A stretch of DNA of 64,000 nucleotides from Cellulomonas cellasea. GTDB lineage: Bacteria; Actinomycetota; Actinomycetes; Actinomycetales; Cellulomonadaceae. A program made the translations under genes and the position numbers. The stretch spans positions 1 through 64,000 of the forward strand of contig NZ_BJLR01000004.1 of the NCBI RefSeq assembly GCF_006538745.1, written 5' to 3'. A model generated the notes under the pieces. The model made no database searches, was not told where the DNA came from, and saw only the letters and a program-made list of their open reading frames with translations. Positions 1-7,706 of this stretch are shown here, one piece after another; position 1 is the first letter of the stretch; each line of letters begins with the position of its first letter.

Positions 1-39
1 GGCGGCGCCCGCCACGCCGAGCGTCGCGGGCGCCGTCGG

Positions 40-657
40 TCAGGCCGCGGCCGTCGCCCGTCCCCCGACGCGGGCAAGCACGACGCCAGGAGCCTGCGTC
101 CACAGCCACACCGCGAGCGACCCGATGCCGGCGGCGAGCATGACCAGGCCGAGGTCGAGGACGAGCTCGGGGACGAACGCGCGCAGCGCGACGGGCACGG
201 CGCCGGCCGCGTAGAGCACGAGCGGGACGACCGGGACCCGGCGCGTGCGCAGCAGCGCACCGACGTACAGCAGCGTCCCGAGCAGGAAGAGCACCGACGT
301 GACGACGAGGGCGGAGCCGAGCGGGCCGCCGCGGAGGTCGGCCACGGTCGCCGCCGGCACCTCGACGAACACGAGGTTGAGCACGAACTCGACGCCGACG
401 AGCAGCGACAGCGCCAGCGCGTTGAGCACGAACGCGACGGACCCCACGACGCCGGAGCGCCGACCGGCCGCGACGTAGAGGCCGGTGACGAGCGCGAGCG
501 CGAGCACCTGGGCGAGCGGTGCGACGAGCTGGGTCGCCGCGGTGGTCGGGAGGAGCTCGGCGCGCTTCGCGGCGTTGACGAGCAGCACGAGCGCGCTGCC
601 GATCCCGGCGACCGCGGCGAACCGGTACAGGGTGCTGGGACGGATCAGGTCGGTCAT
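40..657 (-). CDS. DUF4386-like integral membrane protein
   Basis: A 205-residue, strongly hydrophobic protein with about six membrane helices (roughly residues 10-30, 42-63, 70-97, 112-135, 143-160 and 165-188) and short polar loops. Topology and size resemble the DUF4386 family, whose function is not known. The ATG is well placed behind a GGAGG motif at 664-668. It is transcribed divergently from a TetR-type gene across a short gap that holds two inverted repeats, so it is very probably the target of that regulator. No catalytic motif is visible. It could be a drug-response membrane protein, but that rests only on the TetR neighbour. Confidence 0.75.
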   Translation of the reverse strand: MTDLIRPSTLYRFAAVAGIGSALVLLVNAAKRAELLPTTAATQLVAPLAQVLALALVTGLYVAAGRRSGVVGSVAFVLNALALSLLVGVEFVLNLVFVEVPAATVADLRGGPLGSALVVTSVLFLLGTLLYVGALLRTRRVPVVPLVLYAAGAVPVALRAFVPELVLDLGLVMLAAGIGSLAVWLWTQAPGVVLARVGGRATAAA

Positions 658-668
658 CGGAGGCCTCC

Positions 669-698
669 ATAACGGTTGTTATTCATAACGGTCGTTAC
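669..698. promoter_or_regulatory. Tandem TetR-type operators
   Basis: Two copies of one inverted repeat lie between the divergent genes: ATAACGGTTGTTAT (669-682) and ATAACGGTCGTTAC (685-698). Both follow TAAC-N4-GTTA and their centres are 16 bases apart. The AT-rich stretch stands out in very GC-rich DNA. Its position between a TetR gene and a membrane gene fits an operator controlling both directions. Confidence 0.7.
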
Positions 699-759
699 AC
701 TAGCCGAACGGTCACCGCCGCACCAGGCCTGCGCCCGACCGCCGACGACGAGGAGACCC

Positions 760-1401
760 GTGCCCGCACCGCAGCCCGCCACCCCCGGCGGCCCGTCCGC
801 CGACCTCGACGTCCGGGAGCAGCTCATCCGCGGCGCGCTCGCGCTGATCACCGACGAGGGACCGGTCGACCTGAGCGTCCGCCGCCTCGCGAAGGCCGCC
901 GACCGCACCACGATGTGCGTCTACACGAAGTTCACGAACCGCCAGGGGCTGCTGGAGGCCGTCTACCAGCGCGCGGGTGAGGAGCTGCTCGCCCACCTCG
1001 AGCCGCACGTCCGCGACGGCGCCCTCGCCACCGCCGACGCGTACGTGGCGCGGGCAAGACTCGACGCCGGCCGGTACGCGCTGCTCCTCGGCCAGCCGCT
1101 CGCGGCCCTCGGCATCCCGGACGCGGCCCGCGTGCGGCTCGTCGCGGACCTCGGCGCGCTGCTCGTCCGCGCGCTCGAGGCCGACGGCCTGCCGACGCCG
1201 GCCGCGTCCGCCGCCGCGCCGTCGCTGTGGGCCGCGGTGCACGGGCTCGTCGCGCTCGGCGACGCGCAGCCGGACGGCGGCACCCCGACCCCGCGCGAGC
1301 ACCTCGCGCGCCTGGCGGGCGTGGCCGGCGTCGCGGGTGGCGCAGGCGTCGCAGGCGTCGCGGGCGTCGCGGCACACGGTCCGTCCAGCGCGGGGCGGTA
1401 G
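760..1401 (+). CDS. TetR/AcrR-family transcriptional regulator
   Basis: The N-terminal part shows a TetR helix-turn-helix: a helix of the type REQLIRGALALITDEG followed by DLSVRRLAKAADRTTMCVYTKF, ending in the usual tyrosine plus F/K after the recognition helix. I chose the GTG at 760 because AGGAG (751-755) lies just upstream; the in-frame ATG at 676 would start inside the operators. That gives 213 residues, typical for the family. The C-terminus ends in a low-complexity run of Ala-Gly-Val repeats after residue 180. It probably represses the divergent membrane gene and itself through the 669-698 repeats. The ligand is unknown. Confidence 0.85.
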   Translation: MPAPQPATPGGPSADLDVREQLIRGALALITDEGPVDLSVRRLAKAADRTTMCVYTKFTNRQGLLEAVYQRAGEELLAHLEPHVRDGALATADAYVARARLDAGRYALLLGQPLAALGIPDAARVRLVADLGALLVRALEADGLPTPAASAAAPSLWAAVHGLVALGDAQPDGGTPTPREHLARLAGVAGVAGGAGVAGVAGVAAHGPSSAGR

Positions 1402-1429
1402 GGTCGCGGTCGGTCGACAGGAGGACCTC

Positions 1430-2404
1430 ATGCGCGCCGGCATCCCCAGCCCCGATCTGACCTGGTCGTCGTTCTCGGTCGGGCCCCTCACGGTCCACAC
1501 CTACGCGCTGTGCCTGCTCGCGGGCATCGCCGCCGCGGCGTGGCTCACCTCACGTCGGCTCACCGCGCGCGGCGGGCACCCCGACGCGGTGCTCGACATC
1601 GTGATCTGGGCCGTCCCCTTCGGGATCCTCGGGGCCCGGCTCTACCACGTGCTCACGCACTGGGGCGACTACTTCGGTGCCGGCCAGGACCCCGTGCGCG
1701 TGCTCTACGTGTGGGAGGGCGGCATCGCCATCCTCGGGTCGCTGATCGGCGGAGCGGTCGGCGCCTGGATCGGCTGCCGCCGGACCGGCATCCGGTTCTG
1801 GTCCTTCGCCGACGCGCTCGCCCCCGCGATGCTGCTGGCGCAGGCGATCGGGCGCCTCGGCAACTGGTTCAACCACGAGCTCTTCGGGCGCCCGACGACG
1901 CTGCCGTGGGGCCTGGAGATCCCGGCCACCAACGGCGCCTTCCCCGACGGCGTGCCCGACGGGACGCTCTTCCACCCGCTGTTCCTCTACGAGCTGCTCT
2001 GGAACCTGCTCGGCGTCGCGGTGGTCCTCGTGCTCGAGAAGCGCTTCGGGCTGCGCTGGGGCCGGGCGTTCGGGCTCTACCTCGTCTGGTACGGCGCCGC
2101 GCGCGTCTGGCTCGAGATGCTCCGGATCGACCCGACGAGCGTCACCCCGCTCGGGCTGCCCGCCAACGTCTGGGGCGCGCTGGTCGCCGTCGCGCTGGGC
2201 GTCGCGATCGTCGTCGTGCAGGGCCGCCGCCACCCGGAGCCCGAGACGTCCGTGCACGTCCCCGGCCGGGAGCCGCGCGACGAGGTCGACGGCGAGCCCG
2301 CGCAGGCGAGCTCGTCCACCGCGCAGCCAGCAGGGGCCGGCTCGTCCACCGGACCGACGACGGGCGCCGAGACACCGCCCGGCACCGACGCACCGACGCG
2401 GTAG
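1430..2404 (+). CDS. lgt: Prolipoprotein diacylglyceryl transferase
   Basis: Lgt moves a diacylglyceryl group from phosphatidylglycerol to the lipobox cysteine of prelipoproteins in the membrane. The Lgt signature is present as IGRLGNWFNHELFGRPT, with about seven hydrophobic helices and the conserved early Y-G/W-G-L type helices. The ATG at 1430 follows AGGAGG (1419-1424) and gives 324 residues. The last 50 or so residues are a Ser/Thr/Ala/Pro-rich cytoplasmic tail, as is common in actinobacteria. Several lipoprotein substrates are in this window, including the sugar-binding proteins at 22909 and 31234. Tryptophan genes, often near lgt in actinobacteria, are not seen here. Confidence 0.95.
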   Translation: MRAGIPSPDLTWSSFSVGPLTVHTYALCLLAGIAAAAWLTSRRLTARGGHPDAVLDIVIWAVPFGILGARLYHVLTHWGDYFGAGQDPVRVLYVWEGGIAILGSLIGGAVGAWIGCRRTGIRFWSFADALAPAMLLAQAIGRLGNWFNHELFGRPTTLPWGLEIPATNGAFPDGVPDGTLFHPLFLYELLWNLLGVAVVLVLEKRFGLRWGRAFGLYLVWYGAARVWLEMLRIDPTSVTPLGLPANVWGALVAVALGVAIVVVQGRRHPEPETSVHVPGREPRDEVDGEPAQASSSTAQPAGAGSSTGPTTGAETPPGTDAPTR

Positions 2405-2436
2405 GGCGCCGGCACCGACGCCGAGCTCCGCCCGGC

Positions 2437-2453
2437 ACGGACGTCGCGTCCGT
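2437..2453. terminator. Possible bidirectional hairpin between lgt and lacI
   Basis: A 7-base stem, ACGGACG / CGTCCGT, with a 3-base loop lies in the gap between the convergent lgt and LacI-type genes. It is short, so the call is tentative. Confidence 0.35.
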
Positions 2454-2500
2454 CAGGACGGCACGCACCGGGCGAGCACGTGCGGAGACCGCACCGCCCG

Positions 2501-3604
2501 TCAGGCGACGACCGACCGCCCGAGCACCGGCGCGACCGGCGTCGAGCCCGCGACCCCGAGGGTCGACTCGCGCGCGACGATCGCGTAGTCGGCGACGACC
2601 TGCTCGAACGGGCGCGAGCGCGAGGTGTCCGCGATCCGGGCGATGAGCAGGTCGACCGAGGTCCGGGCGATCTGCTCCCGGCCGGGCGCGACGGTCGACA
2701 GGGTCGGCGAGGAGTACGCCGCGTCGTCGATGTCGTCGAAACCGATCACCGCGATCTGCTCCGGCACCGCGATGCGCCGGGCGTGCAGCGCGTGCAGGGC
2801 ACCGAGCGCGAGCGCGTCGTTGAGCGCGAAGACCGCGTCGATCTCGACGCCCGAGTCGAGCAGGCGGTGCATCGCCTCGGCGCCGGTCGCGCGGTGCCAC
2901 AGGCCCGCCTCGCCCACGAGCGCCGGGTCGACGGTCAGCCCCGCGTCGGTCAGCGCCTGCTCGTACCCCTGGACGCGCAGCGCCGCGGAGCCGATCGCCT
3001 CGCCCTCGTGCGCGCCGACCACGGCGATCCGGCGCCGGCCGAGGTCCAGCAGGTGCTGCGTCGCCGCACGCGCGGCCTCGATGTTGTTCATCGTCACGTG
3101 GTCGGCGGGCCCGCCGAAGATGCGCTCGCCGAGCAGGACCATCGGGAAGTCCACCTCGAACGACGCGCGGTCCTCGGGGCCCAGGCTCAGCGGGGAGAAG
3201 ATCAGGCCGTCGGTCAGGTGGCGGCGCTGGCCCGAGAGCACCTCGAGCTCGCGCTGGCGCACCGAGTTCGTCTGCTCGATGAGCACCGTGAGCCCGCGCG
3301 CGTCGGCGGCCTGGATCACCGAGTCGGCGAGCTCCGCGAAGTACGGCAGGCTCAGCTCGGGGACGGCGAGCCCGATCATCCCGGTGCGGCCCTGGCGCAG
3401 GTTCCGGGCCGAGATGTTGACCTGGTAGCCGAGCTCCTCGATCGCCTGCTCGACGCGCGCGCGCGTCGCCGGGCGGATGTACTGGTACCCGTTGACGACG
3501 TTCGAGACCGTCTTGATGGACACGCCCGCCCGCTCGGCGACGTCGTGCATCGTCGCGGTACCCGTCCGCGTGCTCCCCCGCTTCGACCCGTTCACGGCGC
3601 CCAT
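2501..3604 (-). CDS. LacI-family regulator coupled to GH127 gene
   Basis: A 367-residue LacI/GalR repressor. The helix-turn-helix begins at residue 19 (MHDVAERAGVSIKTVSNVVN), followed by the hinge and a periplasmic-binding-type effector domain ending in the usual GFDDIDDAAYSSPTLSTV region. The ATG at 3604 overlaps the end of the GH127 gene by 13 bases, so the two are co-transcribed and probably translationally coupled. The palindrome at 5666-5679 directly before the GH127 gene is the likely operator, which would make this an autoregulating repressor of the unit. A related palindrome precedes the GH51 gene at 19023. The inducer is presumably arabinose or an arabino-oligosaccharide, by inference. 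Confidence 0.9.
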   Translation of the reverse strand: MGAVNGSKRGSTRTGTATMHDVAERAGVSIKTVSNVVNGYQYIRPATRARVEQAIEELGYQVNISARNLRQGRTGMIGLAVPELSLPYFAELADSVIQAADARGLTVLIEQTNSVRQRELEVLSGQRRHLTDGLIFSPLSLGPEDRASFEVDFPMVLLGERIFGGPADHVTMNNIEAARAATQHLLDLGRRRIAVVGAHEGEAIGSAALRVQGYEQALTDAGLTVDPALVGEAGLWHRATGAEAMHRLLDSGVEIDAVFALNDALALGALHALHARRIAVPEQIAVIGFDDIDDAAYSSPTLSTVAPGREQIARTSVDLLIARIADTSRSRPFEQVVADYAIVARESTLGVAGSTPVAPVLGRSVVA

Positions 3605-5664
3605 CCTTGCACCGGTACCCACACCCGCATCGCGCCTTCGTCCCGGTTGGCCCAGCGGTGGTACGGCACCGCCCGCAGCCGCAGGGGCGCGAGCGGCGCG
3701 TCGGGGTCGCCCAGGTCGGGCCCGACGGCACCGCCGGCGGCCGGCGGGACCTCCCCCGCGCCCACGACGGCGAGCATCCCCGCGGCCGCGGGCACGTGCA
3801 CACCCTCCGCCTCGATGGTCACGGGCGCCCCGATCGCGGGATCGGGCGGCCCGACGTCGAGGCGCGCGCCGGCCGCGAGCCGCACGTCCTCGAGCACGAC
3901 GCCCGCGGGCAGGTCGGCCTGCTCGAGGCAGAACACGACCGGTCCGCGGCGCAGCGCCACGCAGCCGCGCACGGCGTCGACCCGCGGGTGCGCCCGCACC
4001 GCCACCGGCGGCATCGCGAGGTCGAGCTCGACGCGACGCGCCCCGGGTGCGACCCGCACGTAGCCGCCCGAGGCGTGCACCGCCGCGACGTCGACCGTGA
4101 GCTCGACCCCGTCGACCCGCAGCACCGCGCCGCCCGGCAGCACCCACCCGGGGACGCGCAGCGCGAGCTCGCCGTCGCCCTCGAGCACGTCGACCGTCAC
4201 CCGGCCGTCCCACGGGTACGCGCTCGTGACCCGCAGCCGGACGTCCCCGTCGTCGGCCGGGAGCGTGACCGTGCCGTCCGCGTAGAGGTGGAGCTGGACG
4301 CCGCGCTCGTCGCGCGTCGCGACGTAGGCGTGCAGCGACGCGACGAGCCGCGCGAGGTTCGGCGGGCAGCACGCGCACGCGAACCACGGCAGCCGGGTCG
4401 ACGCGGAGTACTCGCTCGACCCGTCGTGCCCCGTGCGGACCTGCAGGGGGTTGGAGTAGAAGAAGTGCGTGCCGTCGACCGACGTCGACGCCGCGACCGC
4501 GTTGTGGAGCGTGCGCTCCATCTCGTCGGCGTACCGGCCCTCGCCGGTCAGCAGGAGCATGCGCCACGCCCACTGCAGGCTTGCGATGGCCGCGCAGGTC
4601 TCGGCGTACGCGCGGTCGGGCGGCAGCTCGTAGGCGTCCCCGAAGGACTCGTCCTTGTGCCGGGCACCGAGCCCGCCGGTCACGTACGCCTTGGTGCCCT
4701 GCGCGCTGTCCCAGAGCCGCACGAGCGCGTCGAGCAGCGCCTGCTCGCCGGTCTCCGCGACGAGGTCCGCGACGCCCGCGGCGAGGTACAGCTGGCGGAC
4801 CGCGTGCCCGGTCGCCTCCGTGACGGCACGCACCGGCGCGTGGTCCTGGTGGTACGCGGGCTCGAACGGCCCGGCGCCGAGCAGCCCGCTCCCCCGGGCG
4901 TCGACCATCCGCTGCGCGAGGTCGAGGTACGCGCGCTCGCCCGTGAGCCGATACAGCTCGACGAGCGCGGTCTCGACCTCGGGGTGCCCGCAGTACCCGT
5001 CGACGCCGCCGGGGCCGAACCGGCGCACGGCGTGGTCGGCGAAGCGCCGGGCGACGTCGAGCAGGTCCGTGCGCCCGGTCGTGCGGGTGCGCGCGACGGC
5101 CGCCTGCACGAGGTGCCCGAGGACGTAGAGCTCGTGGCCCCAGCGCAGGTCGGTCCAGCGCCGGTCGGCGCGCGTCGCGCTCTCGCCGGGGGCCGCCGGC
5201 GGCTCCTGGTAGTGCGAGTCGAGGTAGCCGTCGTCGTCCTGGGCCGCGGCGAGCAGCTCGACGACGTCGCGCGTGAAGCCCTCCCAGTCCTGCCCGTCGG
5301 GGCGGCGCCCGGCCTCCCACGCGATCGCCTCGAGCGACTTGTGCACGTCCGAGTCGGCGAAGTTGAAGCCGCGGAACGGGCCGTCGTGGCGCCCGGCGAC
5401 GCGCCGGAGGTTGTCCAGCGCGCCGGACGACTCCAGGTTCGCCACGAGGTGCGGGAGGGTCGCGGAGCGGTTGAGCGCCTGCCAGCGACCGAGCTCGCCC
5501 TCCTCGGACAGCACGGTCGCGGCGAACGGCAGCGGCCGGAGGCGGACGTGGGGCGAGGCGGCGGCGGCGGTCGGCCCGGCACCCTGCGTGAGCACGGCGC
5601 GGGCCGCGCCCGGGTCCGCGGAGCGGGCTGGGGCGGACGGCTGCGTCGCTGTCATGGCGGCCAT
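3592..5664 (-). CDS. GH127 beta-L-arabinofuranosidase-type glycoside hydrolase
   Basis: A 690-residue protein of the GH127 family, whose characterised member HypBA1 of Bifidobacterium longum removes beta-1,2-linked L-arabinofuranose using a zinc-bound cysteine nucleophile. The key residues appear in register: Glu339 in KDESFGDAYELP, Glu355 and Cys357 in YAETC, and Cys432-Cys433 in CACCPPN. The spacings match Glu322, Glu338, Cys340, Cys417 and Cys418 of HypBA1. No signal peptide is visible, so it should act in the cytoplasm on imported arabino-oligosaccharides. It heads a unit with the LacI gene. A palindromic operator ends one base before this ATG and no ribosome site is visible; an ATG at 5655 is an alternative start. 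Confidence 0.88.
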   Translation of the reverse strand: MAAMTATQPSAPARSADPGAARAVLTQGAGPTAAAASPHVRLRPLPFAATVLSEEGELGRWQALNRSATLPHLVANLESSGALDNLRRVAGRHDGPFRGFNFADSDVHKSLEAIAWEAGRRPDGQDWEGFTRDVVELLAAAQDDDGYLDSHYQEPPAAPGESATRADRRWTDLRWGHELYVLGHLVQAAVARTRTTGRTDLLDVARRFADHAVRRFGPGGVDGYCGHPEVETALVELYRLTGERAYLDLAQRMVDARGSGLLGAGPFEPAYHQDHAPVRAVTEATGHAVRQLYLAAGVADLVAETGEQALLDALVRLWDSAQGTKAYVTGGLGARHKDESFGDAYELPPDRAYAETCAAIASLQWAWRMLLLTGEGRYADEMERTLHNAVAASTSVDGTHFFYSNPLQVRTGHDGSSEYSASTRLPWFACACCPPNLARLVASLHAYVATRDERGVQLHLYADGTVTLPADDGDVRLRVTSAYPWDGRVTVDVLEGDGELALRVPGWVLPGGAVLRVDGVELTVDVAAVHASGGYVRVAPGARRVELDLAMPPVAVRAHPRVDAVRGCVALRRGPVVFCLEQADLPAGVVLEDVRLAAGARLDVGPPDPAIGAPVTIEAEGVHVPAAAGMLAVVGAGEVPPAAGGAVGPDLGDPDAPLAPLRLRAVPYHRWANRDEGAMRVWVPVQGWAP

Positions 5665-5665
5665 G

Positions 5666-5679
5666 CTACATCGATGTAG
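5666..5679. promoter_or_regulatory. LacI-type operator before GH127 gene
   Basis: CTACATCGATGTAG is a perfect 14-base palindrome one base from the GH127 start codon. A 14-base near-copy, with the same outer CTAC/GTAG arms, sits at 19038-19051 before the GH51 gene. The downstream coupled LacI gene is the natural candidate to bind it. Confidence 0.72.
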
Positions 5680-5702
5680 AGCACCGCTGAAGTGCGGATA
5701 CG

Positions 5703-5733
5703 CGTCAGGCCCGGCGGATCGCCGGGCCTGACG
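5703..5733. terminator. Rho-independent hairpin after bS22 gene
   Basis: A perfect 14-base stem with a 3-base loop (arms 5703-5716 and 5720-5733). It separates the bS22 gene from the GH127 unit on the same strand. A second, smaller GC hairpin (5743-5759) lies between it and the bS22 stop codon. Confidence 0.75.
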
Positions 5734-5760
5734 GGGACTACAGCCGCCGCAGCGGCGGCG

Positions 5761-5859
5761 TCACTTCTTGTTGCGGCGCTGGTGGCGCGTCTTGCGCAGC
5801 AGCTTGCGGTGCTTCTTCTTGGCCATCCGCTTGCGGCGCTTCTTGATGACGGAGCCCAT
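5761..5859 (-). CDS. Small ribosomal subunit protein bS22
   Basis: A 32-residue, extremely basic peptide starting [19 protein letters not shown] and ending RNKK. It matches the actinobacterial bS22 / AURKAIP1-COX24-type protein, seen in mycobacterial ribosome structures in the 30S subunit near the decoding region. The ATG has a GAGG motif (GTGAGGACCC) just upstream, and strong hairpins follow the stop. In Mycobacterium tuberculosis the equivalent gene follows a small excisionase-like HTH gene, and that order is kept here with the HTH gene at 6084. The very short length and near-exclusive Lys/Arg content make the call secure. Confidence 0.9.
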   Translation of the reverse strand: MGSVIKKRRKRMAKKKHRKLLRKTRHQRRNKK

Positions 5860-6083
5860 GGGTCCTCACTTGCTTCCGGTGGGAGCGCGTGTGCGTCCCA
5901 GGTGGTCGTCCGATCGGCGCGCGGCACGGTCGATGCTCAAGAAGCCGAAACGCCCACGCACGGGAAAGTCCTCGCCTACCTTACGCGATCAGCCGGGCAC
6001 GCGGTGACGCGCCCGCGCTGCGCCCGCCTCGCGGACGCCGCCCGGAGCGACCCGGAGGACACCGCGACGGCACCCGCCGGACG

Positions 6084-6293
6084 TCAGGACGTCAGGCGGT
6101 CCCGGTCGAGCGCGGCCGTCCGCAGGTAGTGGTCGAGCGCGTCCTGCGGGACCCGGAACGAGCGCCCGACGCGGACCGCCGGCATCTCGCCCGAGTGCAG
6201 GAGCCGGTACACGGTCATCTTCGACACGCGCATCACGTCGGCGACCTCCGCGACGGTCAGGAACCGCACGCGCGCTGGCTGGTCGCTCGACAT
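6084..6293 (-). CDS. Excisionase-type small helix-turn-helix protein
   Basis: A 69-residue single-domain protein of the MerR-like/excisionase HTH type: FLTVAEVADVMRVSKMTVYR, then HSGEMPAVRVGRSFRVP forming the beta wing, and a short C-terminal helix. Such proteins bind DNA but lack an effector domain. In mycobacteria the same type of gene (Rv0500A) sits between proC and bS22. Here the bS22 side is kept, but proC lies about 32 kb away at 37993. The 224 bases separating it from bS22 hold no other gene; a TANNNT-like TAAGGT (5978-5983, minus strand) could be a -10 for bS22. The targets are unknown. Confidence 0.85.
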   Translation of the reverse strand: MSSDQPARVRFLTVAEVADVMRVSKMTVYRLLHSGEMPAVRVGRSFRVPQDALDHYLRTAALDRDRLTS

Positions 6294-6443
6294 CGCTCTT
6301 CTCGCTGTTCTCGTCGACGACGTGGGGGCGTCGCCAGCACCGGCGGGGGGCCGCCGACGGCCCGTGCGGGCCGCTGGATCACCCTAGGGCGTCGTGAGGC
6401 CCCTGTGAAAGGGGAGGCGGGAGTGAAAAGCGGGGGCGCCGGC

Positions 6444-7625
6444 TCAGTCGTGGTCGGGGTCGAGCCCGAGCAGCGGGAAGACCGCCGTACGGGTCGCCCG
6501 CACCGCACGGTCGACGTCGTTCCCCGGGTCGTACCCCGCGGCCCACGGCCGGAACCGCGCGTCCTGACCGTCGGTCATGCTGCCCGGGCCGCGGCGCCCG
6601 TAGCGGGCCTCGACCTCGACCTGCCACTGCTCCGGGATGCGCGTCGTCGCGGGCACCGGGTGGTGCGACGCGATGCCGATGACGTTCGCCCACGCGCGCG
6701 GCACCACGTCGACGACCGCGTACCCGCCGCCGCCGAGAGCGACCCACCGCCCGCCCGTCAGCTCGTGCGCGAGCTCGTGCAGCCGCTCGGCCGCGACCCG
6801 CTCCGCGTCGATGCTCACGTCGAGGTTGGTGATCGGGTCCTCCACGTGCGCGTCGCACCCGTGCTGGGTCACGAGGATCTCGGGCTCGAACGCCCGCACG
6901 ACCGCCGGCACGATGCCGTCGATGGCCCGCAGCCAGCCCGCGTCGCTCGTCCGCGCCGGGAGCGCCACGTTGACGACGCTGCCCTGCGCACCGGCCCCGC
7001 CGACCTCGCGCGGGTGGCCCGTGCCCGGGAACAACGTGAAGCCGCTCTCGTGGACCGAGACCGTGAGCACCCGCGGGTCGTCCCAGAACACCTTCTGGAC
7101 GCCGTCGCCGTGGTGGGCGTCGATGTCGACGTAAGCGACGCGACGCGCGCCCGCCGCGAGCAGCTGCCGGATCGCGACCGCGGCGTCGTTGTAGATGCAG
7201 AAGCCCGACGCCGCGCCCGGCATGGCGTGGTGCATGCCGCCCGTGAGGTTCACGGCGTGCAGCGCGCGCCCCTCCCAGACCGCGAGCGCCGCGTCGACGC
7301 TGCCGCCGACGATCCGCGCGGCGGCGTCGTGCATGCCCCGGAAGACGGGGTCGTCGGTCGTGCCGAGGCCGCGCAGGGGGTCCCCGCGCCCGCCGTCGGA
7401 CGCCGCGCGCACGGCGCTCACGTACTCCCGCTCGTGCACCGTCTCCAGGACGTCGTCGGCCACGGGCTCCGCCCCCACGACGTCGACGCCGGCGCCGTCG
7501 CCGAGCAGGCCCAGGGAGTCCGCGAGGCGCATCGTGAGGTCGAGGCGCAGCGGGTTCATCGGGTGCCCGTCGCCGAAGTCGTACGCCAGCAGCTCGGGGG
7601 ACCACACGACCCGCACGTCCGCCAT
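6444..7625 (-). CDS. acuC: Acetoin utilization protein AcuC (class I histone-deacetylase fold)
   Basis: A 393-residue member of the zinc-dependent arginase/deacetylase superfamily. Visible motifs are GGMHHAMPGAASGFCIYND, the metal-binding YVDIDAHHGDGVQ and TVSVHESG, then a late GGGGY loop. In bacilli AcuC deacetylates acetyl-CoA synthetase; the substrate in actinobacteria is less certain. It is divergent from an APC permease gene across 81 bases. A weak 5-base hairpin (6400-6414) lies downstream. The ATG at 7625 is the only good start and gives the usual family length. Confidence 0.9.
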   Translation of the reverse strand: MADVRVVWSPELLAYDFGDGHPMNPLRLDLTMRLADSLGLLGDGAGVDVVGAEPVADDVLETVHEREYVSAVRAASDGGRGDPLRGLGTTDDPVFRGMHDAAARIVGGSVDAALAVWEGRALHAVNLTGGMHHAMPGAASGFCIYNDAAVAIRQLLAAGARRVAYVDIDAHHGDGVQKVFWDDPRVLTVSVHESGFTLFPGTGHPREVGGAGAQGSVVNVALPARTSDAGWLRAIDGIVPAVVRAFEPEILVTQHGCDAHVEDPITNLDVSIDAERVAAERLHELAHELTGGRWVALGGGGYAVVDVVPRAWANVIGIASHHPVPATTRIPEQWQVEVEARYGRRGPGSMTDGQDARFRPWAAGYDPGNDVDRAVRATRTAVFPLLGLDPDHD

Positions 7626-7680
7626 GCCCCCACGCTAGCCGTCCCGCCGACGCGGGGCTCCCGGGCTCGACGCGCGGAGA

Positions 7681-7694
7681 CGGACGACTGTCCG
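7681..7694. promoter_or_regulatory. Inverted repeat between acuC and permease gene
   Basis: CGGAC-gact-GTCCG lies in the 81-base divergent gap, 13 bases before the permease ATG. It could be an operator for one or both genes. No regulator gene is adjacent, so support is weak. Confidence 0.3.
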
Positions 7695-7706
7695 GATACT
7701 TCCAGC

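Noticed and set aside
676..760. Start of the TetR gene at ATG 676
   Set aside because: It lies inside the operator pair; GTG 760 has AGGAG upstream and begins close to the HTH domain.
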